From assembly GCA_938023035.1 (NCBI GenBank), contig CALIDI010000012.1:93211-157210 (forward strand): a stretch of 64,000 nt of DNA, read 5' to 3'. The position numbers were made by a program, and so were the translations under genes. This DNA comes from an uncultured Leptolyngbyaceae cyanobacterium (GTDB lineage Bacteria; Cyanobacteriota; Cyanobacteriia; Leptolyngbyales; Leptolyngbyaceae). Positions 48,101-61,190 of this stretch are shown in pieces (positions within the stretch are counted from its first letter, which is position 1; each line of letters opens with the position of its first letter). The notes below the pieces were generated by a model that did no database searches, was not told the DNA's origin, and was given only the letters and a program-made list of their open reading frames with translations.

Positions 48101-49687
48101 TTAGCTAGCGATCGCCTCATACGCTTGCGCAGCTTCCAGTTTTTTAGCGCGTATCTCTGCCGTATAAGCTTCTAACTGAAGCTCAATTTGCGCTTTAACA
48201 ATCTTGCGGTACTCCAAGAAATGTTCCGATAAACCACAAATGGCAATGTAGTGATCCCATACACGGGGGTTTTGTCGCCACACACTATAAAGGTGATGCC
48301 AGAACTTCCAACGGGTCTGCCGCACTACGCCCTGCCGCCAGATAATTGTGGCGAGCGCTCGCAGTGACACCGCATCAATCTTGCGCAGTCGCCCTGGGCA
48401 TTTGGGCGCACCCAACTTCAGAAAATAGCGGTAAGTACGATCAAGATACTCGACCGGGTCATAAAGCCGCCAGAAGGCATCTACATACTCCCTGGCAATC
48501 TCCTCCAAGGGGCGGGTTGGGATGAAGTTCATCAGGGCCGTTTGATTGCCGTTGCTATTGTTATTGAGCAGGCGCCCTTCCTTATTCAGCCGGTGCCATA
48601 GGGCCGTATCGGGTAAGGCTTGGAGCATACCAAACATTGCCAGTGGAATGCCCGTTTGTTGCACAAAGCGCACAATGCGATCGCCCGCTCCCGTTTTTTC
48701 ACCATCAAACCCGATGATAAAGCCAGCCATCACCCGCAAGCCTGCACGAGTAATCGCCTCCACCGAGTCTGCCAGAGAATCGCGGGTATTTTGGAACTTC
48801 TGGGTTAGCGTCAAACTAGCTTCATCGGGCGTTTCAATCCCCAAAAACACCGCATTAAAATTGCATTCCACCATGAGATCCATTAATTCTGGATCCTTTG
48901 CTAGATCAACCGAAGCTTCGGTATTGAAATGGAAAGGATAGCCCCGTTCCGCCATCCAGGGCTTCAGCTCCCGCAATAACAACTTGACACTCCGCTTATT
49001 GCCAATAAAGTTGTCATCCACCATAAAAACCGTGCGTCGCCAACCCAAATCGTAAAGAGCCTGTAACTCTGTGAGCAATTGCTGGGGCGATTTAGTCCGA
49101 GGTTTACGGCCATAGAGCACGATAATGTCGCAAAATTCACACTGAAACGGACAACCCCGCGAAAACTGTACCGACATGTTGTCGTAAGCGGTGAAATCGA
49201 GCAAATCAAACCGTGGCGTGGGAGTTGTGGTTACGTCTGGCTTCTCCCCATTCATAGCCCGAAAAACCCCTTCTGGTTCTCCCCGCTGCACGGCCTCTAC
49301 AAAGAGGGGTAGGGTAATTTCTCCTTCATCCAAAATGAGATAATCGGCTCCGGCGGCCTCTGCTTCCTGAGGCAATGCTGTAGCATAAGGGCCACCGACA
49401 GCAACCCGCTTCCCCCGACGCTTGGCCGCTTGAATCTGCGCGATGAAATCTTCCTTTTGCACAATCATCGCCGAGAGAATCACTATATCGGCCCACTCCC
49501 ATTCGGCCTCGGTGACCTCACGCACATTATGATCAACTAGCTTGAACTCCCACTCTTGGGGCAAAATTGCTGCAACAGTAACTAGCCCCAGAGGAGGCAG
49601 CAACGCCTTACGATCAATCAGCTCTAGAGCCTTTTCAAAAGACCAGAAACTCTTAGGGAAAAGGGGATAAAGCAGTAAAACGCGCAT
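48101..49687 (-). CDS. B12-binding-domain radical SAM protein
   Basis: The 528-residue protein has an N-terminal cobalamin-binding-like domain (about 1-135) with LVDHNVRE where B12 enzymes have Asp-x-His, then a radical SAM domain with the cluster motif C179-x3-C183-x2-C186 in RGCPFQCEFC. A C-terminal segment (about 400-528) matches the DUF4070-type extension seen in cyanobacterial and chlorosome-forming relatives. Enzymes of this class methylate or rearrange unreactive carbons, often in hopanoids or tetrapyrroles; the substrate cannot be told here. It is a single gene divergent from the rbc region, about 800 bases away. Confidence 0.85.
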   Translation of the reverse strand: MRVLLLYPLFPKSFWSFEKALELIDRKALLPPLGLVTVAAILPQEWEFKLVDHNVREVTEAEWEWADIVILSAMIVQKEDFIAQIQAAKRRGKRVAVGGPYATALPQEAEAAGADYLILDEGEITLPLFVEAVQRGEPEGVFRAMNGEKPDVTTTPTPRFDLLDFTAYDNMSVQFSRGCPFQCEFCDIIVLYGRKPRTKSPQQLLTELQALYDLGWRRTVFMVDDNFIGNKRSVKLLLRELKPWMAERGYPFHFNTEASVDLAKDPELMDLMVECNFNAVFLGIETPDEASLTLTQKFQNTRDSLADSVEAITRAGLRVMAGFIIGFDGEKTGAGDRIVRFVQQTGIPLAMFGMLQALPDTALWHRLNKEGRLLNNNSNGNQTALMNFIPTRPLEEIAREYVDAFWRLYDPVEYLDRTYRYFLKLGAPKCPGRLRKIDAVSLRALATIIWRQGVVRQTRWKFWHHLYSVWRQNPRVWDHYIAICGLSEHFLEYRKIVKAQIELQLEAYTAEIRAKKLEAAQAYEAIAS

Positions 49688-50515
49688 GTAAATACCTGGT
49701 AATGAAGGTTTCTAGAAGATTGGCGATGGCAGCGGTTAGCCAAAAGCGACTGACTCCATCGCTGATTCACTGATAGTCTGGGTGTTCCCCAACGAGTTCG
49801 TCAACTCGGTCAGGCTCTCCGCTGCAATCAATGAACATGCTGCTCGACAGCCACTTTAGAAAGATAGGCCTTTGCCGAGAATGATAAGGCCTGTCCCGTC
49901 AATTCCCGTTACCAAGCTCCCGACCCTCTATAGAGGCGCGGCAGTAAGAGACGATGGAAAATCTTCAACCTAAGCCCCTCCACAATACACGGATGGGCTA
50001 GTACAAGGAAATCCCGTAAGAGAGATTTAAGGCGAGATTGCGCCCGATGGAGAGCGGTGACCAATTCTCAAGTTGGTCAGGCCCGCGCAGGGTGCATCTG
50101 TCAGAATTAAATGACCTCTCAGACAACGCATTCCTGAGAAAAATTAAAGAAATATATCAAGAGCTTGCAGCAAAGTCCATTTTTTGCATGTCTCTTTTCG
50201 AGGGTTTGCTGTCTGTTCTGTAACCAAAAAATACCTTTATATTGAATTAATAATTATTGTTTATGTAACTATACAGAAGAACTGAAGTCTTGCTTATCGC
50301 AATCCTGATATTATTTGTGTGAGCCTGCCCTACAGCATTTATAAGGAAGCGAAGCTCACACAAATGGGTTCATTTATTGGAGCTTTCTAGCAGCACTCCT
50401 AAATTGAAATAGGGCATTTTGTAGAAGTTTCGGCGATGCTTAGTTCAACGATCTAAGCTTTGGTGAAACTGCTGCGATCGCGAAGTTTTTCACGATTTCA
50501 ACAGGAAGGGAAAAT
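49688..50515. other. Intergenic region upstream of rbcL
   Basis: This 828-bp stretch should contain the rbcL promoter and the start of the divergent radical SAM transcript. A perfect 12-bp inverted repeat lies at 50313-50324 and 50354-50365. The AT-rich part 50225-50270 (with TTGAATTAATAATTATTG) could hold LysR-type sites for an RbcR regulator. A short frame at 50038-50223 has no family-like sequence. Confidence 0.5.
50313..50365. promoter_or_regulatory. Perfect inverted repeat in the rbcL leader
   Basis: ATTTGTGTGAGC and GCTCACACAAAT are exact reverse complements separated by 29 bases, about 150 bases before the rbcL ATG. It could be an operator for a dimeric regulator or a hairpin in the 5' untranslated RNA. 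There is no T-run after it, so a terminator is unlikely. Confidence 0.55.
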
Positions 50516-51946
50516 ATGTCATACGCTCAAACAAGAACCCAGAGCAAAGCTGGGTATCAGGCTGGGGTTAAGGATTATAAGCTGACTTACTACACCCCAG
50601 ACTACACGCCAAAAGATACCGATATCTTGGCAGCGTTCCGTGTCACTCCCCAGCCCGGCGTTCCCTTTGAGGAAGCAGGAGCGGCTGTGGCGGCTGAGTC
50701 GTCAACCGGTACCTGGACCACTGTATGGACAGATCTGCTGACGGATCTGGATCGCTACAAGGGGCGCTGCTACGACATCGAGCCTGTACCCGGTGAAGAT
50801 AATCAGTTCATCGCTTACATTGCCTATCCGCTGGATTTGTTTGAGGAAGGCTCTGTTACCAACATGCTGACTTCGATTGTCGGTAACGTGTTTGGTTTCA
50901 AAGCCTTGAAGGCGCTACGTTTAGAAGACCTGCGGATTCCCATCGCTTACCTCAAAACCTTCCCTGGCCCGCCTCACGGGATTCAAGTTGAGCGCGACAA
51001 GATTAATAAGTACGGTCGTCCCTTATTAGGTTGTACCATTAAGCCCAAACTCGGTCTGTCGGCCAAAAACTATGGGCGTGCCGTGTATGAGTGCTTGCGT
51101 GGTGGTCTTGACTTTACCAAGGATGATGAAAACATCAACTCCCAGCCCTTCCAACGCTGGCGCGATCGCTTCCTGTTTGTTGCCGATGCCATTCACAAAG
51201 CCCAAGCAGAAACCGGTGAAATCAAGGGCCACTACCTCAACGTAACGGCCCCCACCTGCGAAGAAATGCTGAAGCGGGCTGAGTTCGCGAAGGAACTCGA
51301 CATGCCTATCATCATGCATGACTTCTTAACCGCTGGGTTTACCGCAAACACCACCCTGTCGAAGTGGTGTCGTGACAATGGTGTTCTGCTGCACATTCAC
51401 CGCGCTATGCATGCTGTAATCGACCGGCAGAAAAACCACGGGATGCACTTCCGCGTTCTGGCTAAGTGCTTGCGGATGTCTGGTGGTGACCACATTCATA
51501 CCGGTACAGTGGTCGGCAAGCTGGAAGGTGACAAGGCCGTCACCCTTGGTTTCGTCGATTTGCTACGGGAAAACTATATTGAACAAGACCGCTCGAAGGG
51601 AATTTACTTTACCCAGGATTGGGCTTCGATGCCGGGTGTGATGGCTGTTGCTTCTGGTGGGATTCACGTCTGGCACATGCCCGCCCTAGTAGAGATCTTT
51701 GGTGATGATGCCGTGCTGCAATTTGGTGGCGGTACTCTGGGTCACCCCTGGGGAAATGCACCGGGTGCAACTGCTAACCGGGTTGCTCTGGAAGCCTGTG
51801 TTCAAGCTCGGAACGAAGGCCGTGACCTGATGCGTGAAGGTGGCGATATTATTCGTGAAGCCTGCCGCTGGTCTCCTGAGTTGGCAACGGCCTGTGAACT
51901 CTGGAAGGAAATCAAGTTTGAGTTTGAAGCTCAAGACACCATTTAA
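50516..51946 (+). CDS. rbcL: Rubisco large subunit, form IB
   Basis: This is the catalytic subunit of CO2 fixation in the carboxysome. The 476-residue protein has the carbamylated-lysine motif [17 protein letters not shown], the catalytic [13 protein letters not shown] and the loop 6 region with [15 protein letters not shown]. An N-terminal [30 protein letters not shown] marks the form IB enzyme of beta-cyanobacteria and plants. A ribosome site AGGAAGGG precedes the ATG. rbcX and rbcS follow on the same strand, with a terminator after rbcS. Confidence 0.98.
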   Translation: MSYAQTRTQSKAGYQAGVKDYKLTYYTPDYTPKDTDILAAFRVTPQPGVPFEEAGAAVAAESSTGTWTTVWTDLLTDLDRYKGRCYDIEPVPGEDNQFIAYIAYPLDLFEEGSVTNMLTSIVGNVFGFKALKALRLEDLRIPIAYLKTFPGPPHGIQVERDKINKYGRPLLGCTIKPKLGLSAKNYGRAVYECLRGGLDFTKDDENINSQPFQRWRDRFLFVADAIHKAQAETGEIKGHYLNVTAPTCEEMLKRAEFAKELDMPIIMHDFLTAGFTANTTLSKWCRDNGVLLHIHRAMHAVIDRQKNHGMHFRVLAKCLRMSGGDHIHTGTVVGKLEGDKAVTLGFVDLLRENYIEQDRSKGIYFTQDWASMPGVMAVASGGIHVWHMPALVEIFGDDAVLQFGGGTLGHPWGNAPGATANRVALEACVQARNEGRDLMREGGDIIREACRWSPELATACELWKEIKFEFEAQDTI

Positions 51947-52103
51947 TCACTGTAAAGGTGCCGAGTTTTGGGTTTTGAGTGATATAGAGGGGTTAATCTT
52001 GAGTCTTTAGTCATTAAAATCTGGTTTTCAGGTTTTTAGGGCAGGGCACAAGTTGCCTGAATCTAAACTAACTTTAAGCTCAAAACTCAAAACTTTCCCA
52101 CGT

Positions 52104-52493
52104 ATGGATCTGAAGCAGATTGCGAAAGACACGACGAAAACCCTGATCAGTTACATGACTTATCAGGCGTTGCGGGTTGTGATTGGCCAGTTAGATGAGA
52201 CTGAACCAAAGCGGGCTTATTGGTTACGTCAGTTTTCCTACCGGGTCAGCATTCAAAATGGAGAGGCATTTCTGGAGGCTCTTTTTTTAGAAGAGCAACG
52301 CCTTGCTTTTCGCTTATTAACTGTGCGAGAGCACATTGCGGAAGAAATTGCTGATTACCTGCCTGAGATGCTGCGTACCGGGGTGCAACAGGCTAACTTG
52401 CAGCAACGCACTCAACAACTGGAGCGCATGACGCAGATTGATCCCGCTTCGGTGAGTGATCACCCGGAGCAGCAAATTTCATCTGAGGAGTAA
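52104..52493 (+). CDS. rbcX: Rubisco assembly chaperone RbcX
   Basis: RbcX binds the C-terminal tail of RbcL (the [10 protein letters not shown] segment, present here) and helps assemble the RbcL8 core. From the ATG at 52104 the product is 129 residues and begins MDLKQIAKDTTKTLISYMTYQ, the family start; the helical core with VVIGQLDETEPKRAYWL and FLEALFLEEQRLAFRLLTVREHIAEEI follows. An in-frame start at 52053 would add 17 residues that look like leader sequence. Position between rbcL and rbcS is the usual order in many beta-cyanobacteria. Confidence 0.95.
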   Translation: MDLKQIAKDTTKTLISYMTYQALRVVIGQLDETEPKRAYWLRQFSYRVSIQNGEAFLEALFLEEQRLAFRLLTVREHIAEEIADYLPEMLRTGVQQANLQQRTQQLERMTQIDPASVSDHPEQQISSEE

Positions 52494-52617
52494 TTGTAGC
52501 CACAAATGATGATCAACTAGTGGTTACCCCTACTCTCATACCTGATGCCTTTTGACTCGGCCTAGGCTAGCCGCTTTCAGGCCTAGGCTTCTAGCTACCA
52601 CTATTTTGAGGATAACC

Positions 52618-52968
52618 ATGAAAACCTTACCCAAAGAGCGTCGTTACGAAACTTTTTCCTACTTGCCTCCCCTCAGCGATGCCCAGATTGCTCGCCAGAT
52701 TCAGTACACCATTGAGCAGGGCTATCACCCCTGTGTCGAATTCAACGAAAGTTCTGATGCTGAAGTCTACTACTGGACCATGTGGAAGCTACCTCTCTTC
52801 AACTGCTCCTCTCCCCAAGAGGTGTTGAATGAAGTGCAACAGTGTCGCTCTGAGTATCCTAATTGCTTCATTCGGGTTGTTGCTTTTGACAACATTAAGC
52901 AGTGTCAGGTGATGAGTTTTATTGTGCATAAGCCTAATCAAAATAGCAGCACGGGCTATCGCTATTAA
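52618..52968 (+). CDS. rbcS: Rubisco small subunit
   Basis: The 116-residue product starts [21 protein letters not shown] and contains [23 protein letters not shown] and [24 protein letters not shown], all typical of RbcS. The ATG at 52618 follows TGAGGATAACC, a reasonable ribosome site; 22 earlier in-frame codons are leader sequence. It closes the rbcLXS operon. Confidence 0.97.
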   Translation: MKTLPKERRYETFSYLPPLSDAQIARQIQYTIEQGYHPCVEFNESSDAEVYYWTMWKLPLFNCSSPQEVLNEVQQCRSEYPNCFIRVVAFDNIKQCQVMSFIVHKPNQNSSTGYRY

Positions 52969-53007
52969 GTTTGAAGTGAAGCTTTAAGCGCAGGCGTGTG
53001 CTTTTAG

Positions 53008-53034
53008 AAGGTCGGCAGGAGCCGACCTTTTTTC
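53008..53034 (+). terminator. Rho-independent terminator after rbcS
   Basis: A perfect nine-pair stem, AAGGTCGGC with GCCGACCTT, a four-base loop (AGGA) and a run of T (TTTTTTC) lie 40 bases past the rbcS stop. On the minus strand it is also about 70 bases beyond the next gene's stop and may serve both. Confidence 0.92.
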
Positions 53035-53102
53035 TCGTTTTTCTTTTGAGCAGGGGGCTTGTGCAAGCGCCCTGTTCTCGATGCCTAGGTGGACTTTCTT
53101 GC

Positions 53103-55904
53103 CTAAACCAGCCCTAACAGGCTGGCCATTAGAGCTTGCTGGGCATGCATGCGGTTCTCTGCCTGATCCCAAACCCGTGACTGTGCCCCCTCAATCACGG
53201 CTTCGGTGATTTCTTCGCCGCGATGGGCGGGTAAACAATGCAAGACGATCGCTTGACTATCTGCCTGGGTCAGTAAGGCCTCATTCACCTGAAAGGGTTG
53301 AAAGACCTGCATTCGGCTTTCGGCTTCTCCTTCCTGTCCCATGCTGGCCCAAACATCGGTGTAGAGGATCTGGGCACCCTTCGCCGCCACGGAGGGTTCA
53401 GTGGTGAGCGAGACCTCTGAGCGATCGCCCGCGATCGCCCGTGCCCGCTCAACAATCTCCTCATGGGGAAAATAGCCCTCTGGCGACGCAATCCGCACGT
53501 TCATTCCCGCTAGGGCACAACCTAACAGCAGCGAATGGGCCATATTGTTGCCATCCCCAATGTAGGCCAGGGTTAACCCGCCCAAGCCGCCAAACACCTC
53601 CTGGGCTGTTTGCAAATCGGCCAACACCTGGCAGGGGTGCTCTAGATCAGTGAGGGCGTTAATCACCGGAACGCGGCAGTATTCAGCAAAGGTTTCGAGA
53701 TCGCGTTGCTCAAAGGTGCGAATGGCCAGAATATCTAAATACCGATCTAGCACTCGTGCTGTGTCAGAGAGCGGCTCTCCCCGACTGACCTGGGTTACTG
53801 TGGGGTTGAGATCGAGCACTTGCCCGCCCAGGCGATACATGGCGGCTGAAAAACTGACGCGGGTTCGGGTAGATGCCTTATAAAACAGCAGACCCAAAAT
53901 TCTGTCACATTTTGGGCTTAACTTGCCCGATTTCAGATCTGCCGCGAGTTGCAGCAGATCCCGTAACTCCTCGGCATTCAGATCGGTCATGCTGAGCAGG
54001 TCGCGTCCCCGCAAGGAGGAGGTGGGCCGGATGATTTCTGGGCTAGGGGTGGGGGCAAGAGTCGCGGTCGCCGCCTCGCCGATCGCCGCCACCAGCGCGT
54101 CACTACTGCCATCGGCAAGCTCGACCCTGGCAGGAGGGCTGTCCGTTTGCTCAACCTCGGTGAATTCAACCGGCTCCGCCTCAGTCACCTTGACCACCTC
54201 TAGCTCAAGCACGCCAGACACAGCAACCGATACATCGGGTTGACGAGGATGGTTTGTAAACCAGGTTTCTAGGGCACGAATTAACCCCTCCAGGTTGTAC
54301 TCGACTGCTTCGGCATCCACTCGGCCCAAAAAGTCTTCGCAGGCTTTACTTGTTTGCGGCCCAATGGAGGCAATGCAAACCCCCGTTAACCAATCCTGCC
54401 AGGAACCATCGGGTTGAGCCTGATCCAACATCTGGCAGAAGTGCTTAACGGTTTTAGAACTGGCAAAGGTGATCGCATCAATCCGCCGATTTTGGAGAGC
54501 GGCTAGGGCCGCGGGAGGGATCTGTTCCGGACAGCGGGATTGGTATGCCGCCACTTCAACGACTTCTGCACCTTTGGCGGTTAAATCCCGGACTAACAAA
54601 TCGCGCCCACCGGTTTCTACCCGGGGAAACAAAATGCGTGCCCCTTCAACCCCACCAGGAAAATAGGCTGCCAAAGAATCGGAGACAAACTCAGGGGGGA
54701 CAAAATCTGGGTCAAAGCCCACTTTTTTGAGGGCGATCGCGGTTTTATCCCCCACTACCGCCAGTTGCAGGCGCATTGGCAAGCGCGTACTATTACGCAA
54801 GGTTTGCAGCCGTTCAAAGAAAAACTCGACAGCGTTTGCCGAAGTCAATACCAACCAGTCGTACTGGGGAAGACGAGCAATTTCTCGATCCAGGGCGGCC
54901 CAACTACTAGGGGGCACAATTTCCAGGGCGGGCATTTCAATTGCGATCGCCCCCGCTGCGGCTAACCGATCCATAAACTGGTTAGCTTGAGTCGCTGCAC
55001 GGGTAACGAGAATGGTTTTTCCGGTCAGGTCAGACAGTTCCGTAGTGGCATTCATCAGTGGCTCAGGCGTAGGAGACAACAGTTCAGATTCCGATGGATT
55101 GGCTGGCAGTACTCGCCGGGTGGCGGTGCTTGTAGGCACCCCGGCTAGGGCCGGATCACGGCTAGGCTGGGGTAAAGGCACATAGGTGAGATAGGGTCTG
55201 AGGCGCACCACTTCCCCAATCACAATGACACAAGGTGAGAGCGATTCATCCGTCGTCTTCTCGATGATATTCCCTAGGGTTCCTTCCCAGATCATTTGTT
55301 GAGGACGACCCGCCCAGCGGATAATTGCAATCGGGGTGTGGGGCGATCGCCCGTGCCCCTGCAATCGCTGCACGATCTCTGGCAGGGCGCGTGCCCCCAT
55401 CAAAATCACCAGAGTTTCGATCTCGGCGAGCGATCGCCAATTTAAACTGTCTGGCTCATGGGCCGTCATCACGGCAAAACTTCGGCCCATCGTTGGATCG
55501 GTGAGCGGAATCGAGGCCAACAGGGGTGCAGCCAAGGCCGACGATAGCCCTGGCACCACCTCAAAGGCGCACCCGGCTGCCTGCAACGCCCGAATTTCTG
55601 CCTGACCCCGCCCAAAGATAAACGGGTCTCCACTTTTGAGGCGCACCACCCGCTTCCCTGCCCGGCAATGGTGCACCAACAACCGATTAATTTCTTTCTG
55701 GGGCATGCTGGGCCGGCCACCGCGCTTACCCACGTCAATTTTAAGACAGGCTTCTGGTACCAAGCTTTGCAGGGCCTCATCGGTGAGGGCATCGTACAGT
55801 AACACCTCGGCCTCGGTCAAAATTGCATAAGCCTGTCGGGTCAGGTAGCGATCGCCCCCCAACCCAGAACCGACGAGAAAAGCCTTGCCAATTTGCTCTG
55901 CCAT
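53103..55904 (-). CDS. CobA-HemD-ArgF triple fusion: uroporphyrinogen III methyltransferase, uroporphyrinogen III synthase and ornithine carbamoyltransferase
   Basis: One uninterrupted frame encodes three complete enzymes. Numbered from a GTG at 55922 (six codons before the preferred ATG at 55904), a SUMT/CobA domain spans about 8-250 (VGSGLGGDRYLTRQA; RLKSGDPFIFGRG at 94-106; GLSSALAAPLLASIPLTD), which methylates uroporphyrinogen III toward siroheme and B12. A HemD domain lies at about 298-556 (ILVTRAATQANQF, DWLVLTSANAVEFFF, ITFASSKTVKHF), which makes uroporphyrinogen III. A linker of about 80 residues, acidic and Ala/Pro-rich, leads to a full ArgF domain (636-939) with S684TRTR, H762PCQ, the 860-SMG loop and H895CLP, the carbamoyl-phosphate and ornithine sites. 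CobA-HemD fusions are known; I know of none with ArgF. No stop or frameshift separates them. It diverges from apcE. Confidence 0.85.
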   Translation of the reverse strand: MAEQIGKAFLVGSGLGGDRYLTRQAYAILTEAEVLLYDALTDEALQSLVPEACLKIDVGKRGGRPSMPQKEINRLLVHHCRAGKRVVRLKSGDPFIFGRGQAEIRALQAAGCAFEVVPGLSSALAAPLLASIPLTDPTMGRSFAVMTAHEPDSLNWRSLAEIETLVILMGARALPEIVQRLQGHGRSPHTPIAIIRWAGRPQQMIWEGTLGNIIEKTTDESLSPCVIVIGEVVRLRPYLTYVPLPQPSRDPALAGVPTSTATRRVLPANPSESELLSPTPEPLMNATTELSDLTGKTILVTRAATQANQFMDRLAAAGAIAIEMPALEIVPPSSWAALDREIARLPQYDWLVLTSANAVEFFFERLQTLRNSTRLPMRLQLAVVGDKTAIALKKVGFDPDFVPPEFVSDSLAAYFPGGVEGARILFPRVETGGRDLLVRDLTAKGAEVVEVAAYQSRCPEQIPPAALAALQNRRIDAITFASSKTVKHFCQMLDQAQPDGSWQDWLTGVCIASIGPQTSKACEDFLGRVDAEAVEYNLEGLIRALETWFTNHPRQPDVSVAVSGVLELEVVKVTEAEPVEFTEVEQTDSPPARVELADGSSDALVAAIGEAATATLAPTPSPEIIRPTSSLRGRDLLSMTDLNAEELRDLLQLAADLKSGKLSPKCDRILGLLFYKASTRTRVSFSAAMYRLGGQVLDLNPTVTQVSRGEPLSDTARVLDRYLDILAIRTFEQRDLETFAEYCRVPVINALTDLEHPCQVLADLQTAQEVFGGLGGLTLAYIGDGNNMAHSLLLGCALAGMNVRIASPEGYFPHEEIVERARAIAGDRSEVSLTTEPSVAAKGAQILYTDVWASMGQEGEAESRMQVFQPFQVNEALLTQADSQAIVLHCLPAHRGEEITEAVIEGAQSRVWDQAENRMHAQQALMASLLGLV

Positions 55905-55922
55905 GATTTCTGACAATAACAC

Positions 55923-59568
<3,646 letters not shown>

Positions 59569-59612
59569 GGCGATTACTGGCTGCTATTGAGCCAACCTCG
59601 TAAGAGATGACG

Positions 59613-59665
59613 TTGGTCAGGTCGGTTTAGTGCAAGCTTGCCCTAGCCTGTCTGACCAATTTTTT
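59613..59665 (+). terminator. Terminator after apcE
   Basis: TTGGTCAG and CTGACCAA pair and are followed by TTTTTT, with about 31 bases between the arms that can fold further. It lies about 45 bases past the apcE stop. Confidence 0.75.
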
Positions 59666-59682
59666 ATGCTTCTAATCGCTGG

Positions 59683-60069
59683 CTAATTAAAAGATTCTGC
59701 TAAAGTGGCTCGTGTGCGAGCAACAGAGAGCCGGACGCGCTCAATTTGGGATTCGTAGGCGGCCCTTTGCTGGGGTAAGCCATCTGCAGGATGCGCTCTC
59801 AAAATTTGTTCATAATAGCGAAAAATTTGAAAGGCATAGCTAGCGATCGCGACCTGTTCCTGCGAAAGAGTCATAATGCGCTTGACCAAGTCAGCACAGG
59901 TAGCCGTAGCAGGCAGAAGGAAGACATCGGCATAGAGGGGTGGGAGTGGGTGCGATCGAGTTTTCAACTCCTCCAGCAGACTCAAAGCTTCTTCAGATAA
60001 CTCCCCATCAAAATCTGCTAGGGAATTGAGTAAGGCCAATAGCAAGAATTTTGACCGTCTTTGCTTCAT
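59683..60069 (-). CDS. Conserved hypothetical protein
   Basis: The 128-residue protein is helical by composition, begins MKQRRSKFLLLALLNSLADFDGELSEEALSLLEEL, and has no clear membrane helix or known motif. A second half with QVAIASYAFQIFRYYEQIL suggests a helical bundle. It converges on apcE and is the last ordinary gene before the mobile region. No function can be assigned. Confidence 0.55.
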   Translation of the reverse strand: MKQRRSKFLLLALLNSLADFDGELSEEALSLLEELKTRSHPLPPLYADVFLLPATATCADLVKRIMTLSQEQVAIASYAFQIFRYYEQILRAHPADGLPQQRAAYESQIERVRLSVARTRATLAESFN

Positions 60070-60228
60070 CGTTCTTCAACACCGCGTTGAGCATTATCAT
60101 GCCAGTTAAAGCGCGCAATTGCTAGGTATGCCAAATCTCAGACACTCAAACAGCGGACACGATCCAGTCTATCGCCTTCGCCATGGTTCTCTAATGCCCC
60201 AAAGGGGCGATCGCCCCTGCCCCTTGCA

Positions 60229-61190
60229 TCACCCATCCAACAGACTCCGCACCCCCCGTCCACCCCGATTCAGCACATGCGTATAAATCATGGTTGTCTT
60301 CACATCCTAGTGCCCCAACAACTCCTGCACCGTGCGGATGTCGTAGCCATCTTCGAGCAAGTGGGTGGCAAAACTATGGCGAAACGTATGGCACCCGATC
60401 CGCTTAGCAATGCCAGACGCACGGACAGCTTACTTTAGTGTTTTCTGAACTCCACTTTCATGCAGATGGTGACGGCGAATGATGCCACTGCGAGGGTCAC
60501 GCGAACGCCCTGTCGAAGGGAATACAAACTGCCATATCCAGGCGCGATCAGCATGGGGGTGTTTACGCTCTAGGGCAAAGGGCAGATAGACCGAGCCATA
60601 GCCCTGGTCTAGATCCAACTCGTGTAAGCGCTTTACTTTAAAAAGGTGCTCTTGCAATGGCTCAATCAAACTATCCGGCAGCATGGTTACCCGACTTTCG
60701 TTCCCCTTGGTGTCACGGGCTACAATCTGCCGCTGAGCAAAATCAATATCCTTGATTCGCAAACTCAGCCCTTCACTGAGCCGCAAACCACTGCCATACA
60801 AAACCCTGATCACCAGCCCGTGAACCCCCGAAATGTTTTCTAAAACAGAGCAAACTTCACCTTTAGTCAGCACTGTAGGCAGATAATTCGACCGTTTCGC
60901 CCGTACAGCATCCAATGCCCCCAGGTCTTGATTGAGTACATTGCGATACAAAAACAACAGGGCACTGAAAGCCTGATTCTGAGTTGAAGCCGATACATGC
61001 CCTTCTACAGCTAGATGGTCAAAAATGCTTCGACCTCTGCCCCGCCCATATCTTTTGGATGCTGCTTGTTATAGAAGAGAATGTACCTGCGAATCCATCC
61101 GACATAGCTTTGCTCGGTTTGATAGGAATAATGCTTTAGACGAATCACGTCGCGCACTTGGTCAAGCAGCTTTCTGGGTCGGGATTCCAT
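60229..61190 (-). pseudogene. Integron integrase (IntI-type tyrosine recombinase), inactivated
   Basis: The start at 61190 reads MESRPRKLLDQVRDVIRLKHYSYQTEQSYVGWIRRY, an IntI N terminus. The integron-specific extra segment is clear in 60430-60957 ([24 protein letters not shown] and [12 protein letters not shown]), and the C terminus has [28 protein letters not shown] and MIYTHVLNRGG with the Arg, His-x-x-Arg and Tyr of the tyrosine recombinases. Three lesions break it. A one-base loss near 61010 shifts the frame (TTGACCATC for an expected TTGACCCATC). A TAA near 60430 follows QKTLK. A TAG sits in the GH-stop-DVKTTMIYT motif near 60310. Repairing them gives a protein of about 320 residues, the normal IntI length. 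Confidence 0.85.

Noticed and set aside
50038..50223. Short frame upstream of rbcL as a gene
   Set aside because: No ribosome site or family-like sequence; it lies in a region expected to be leader and promoter.
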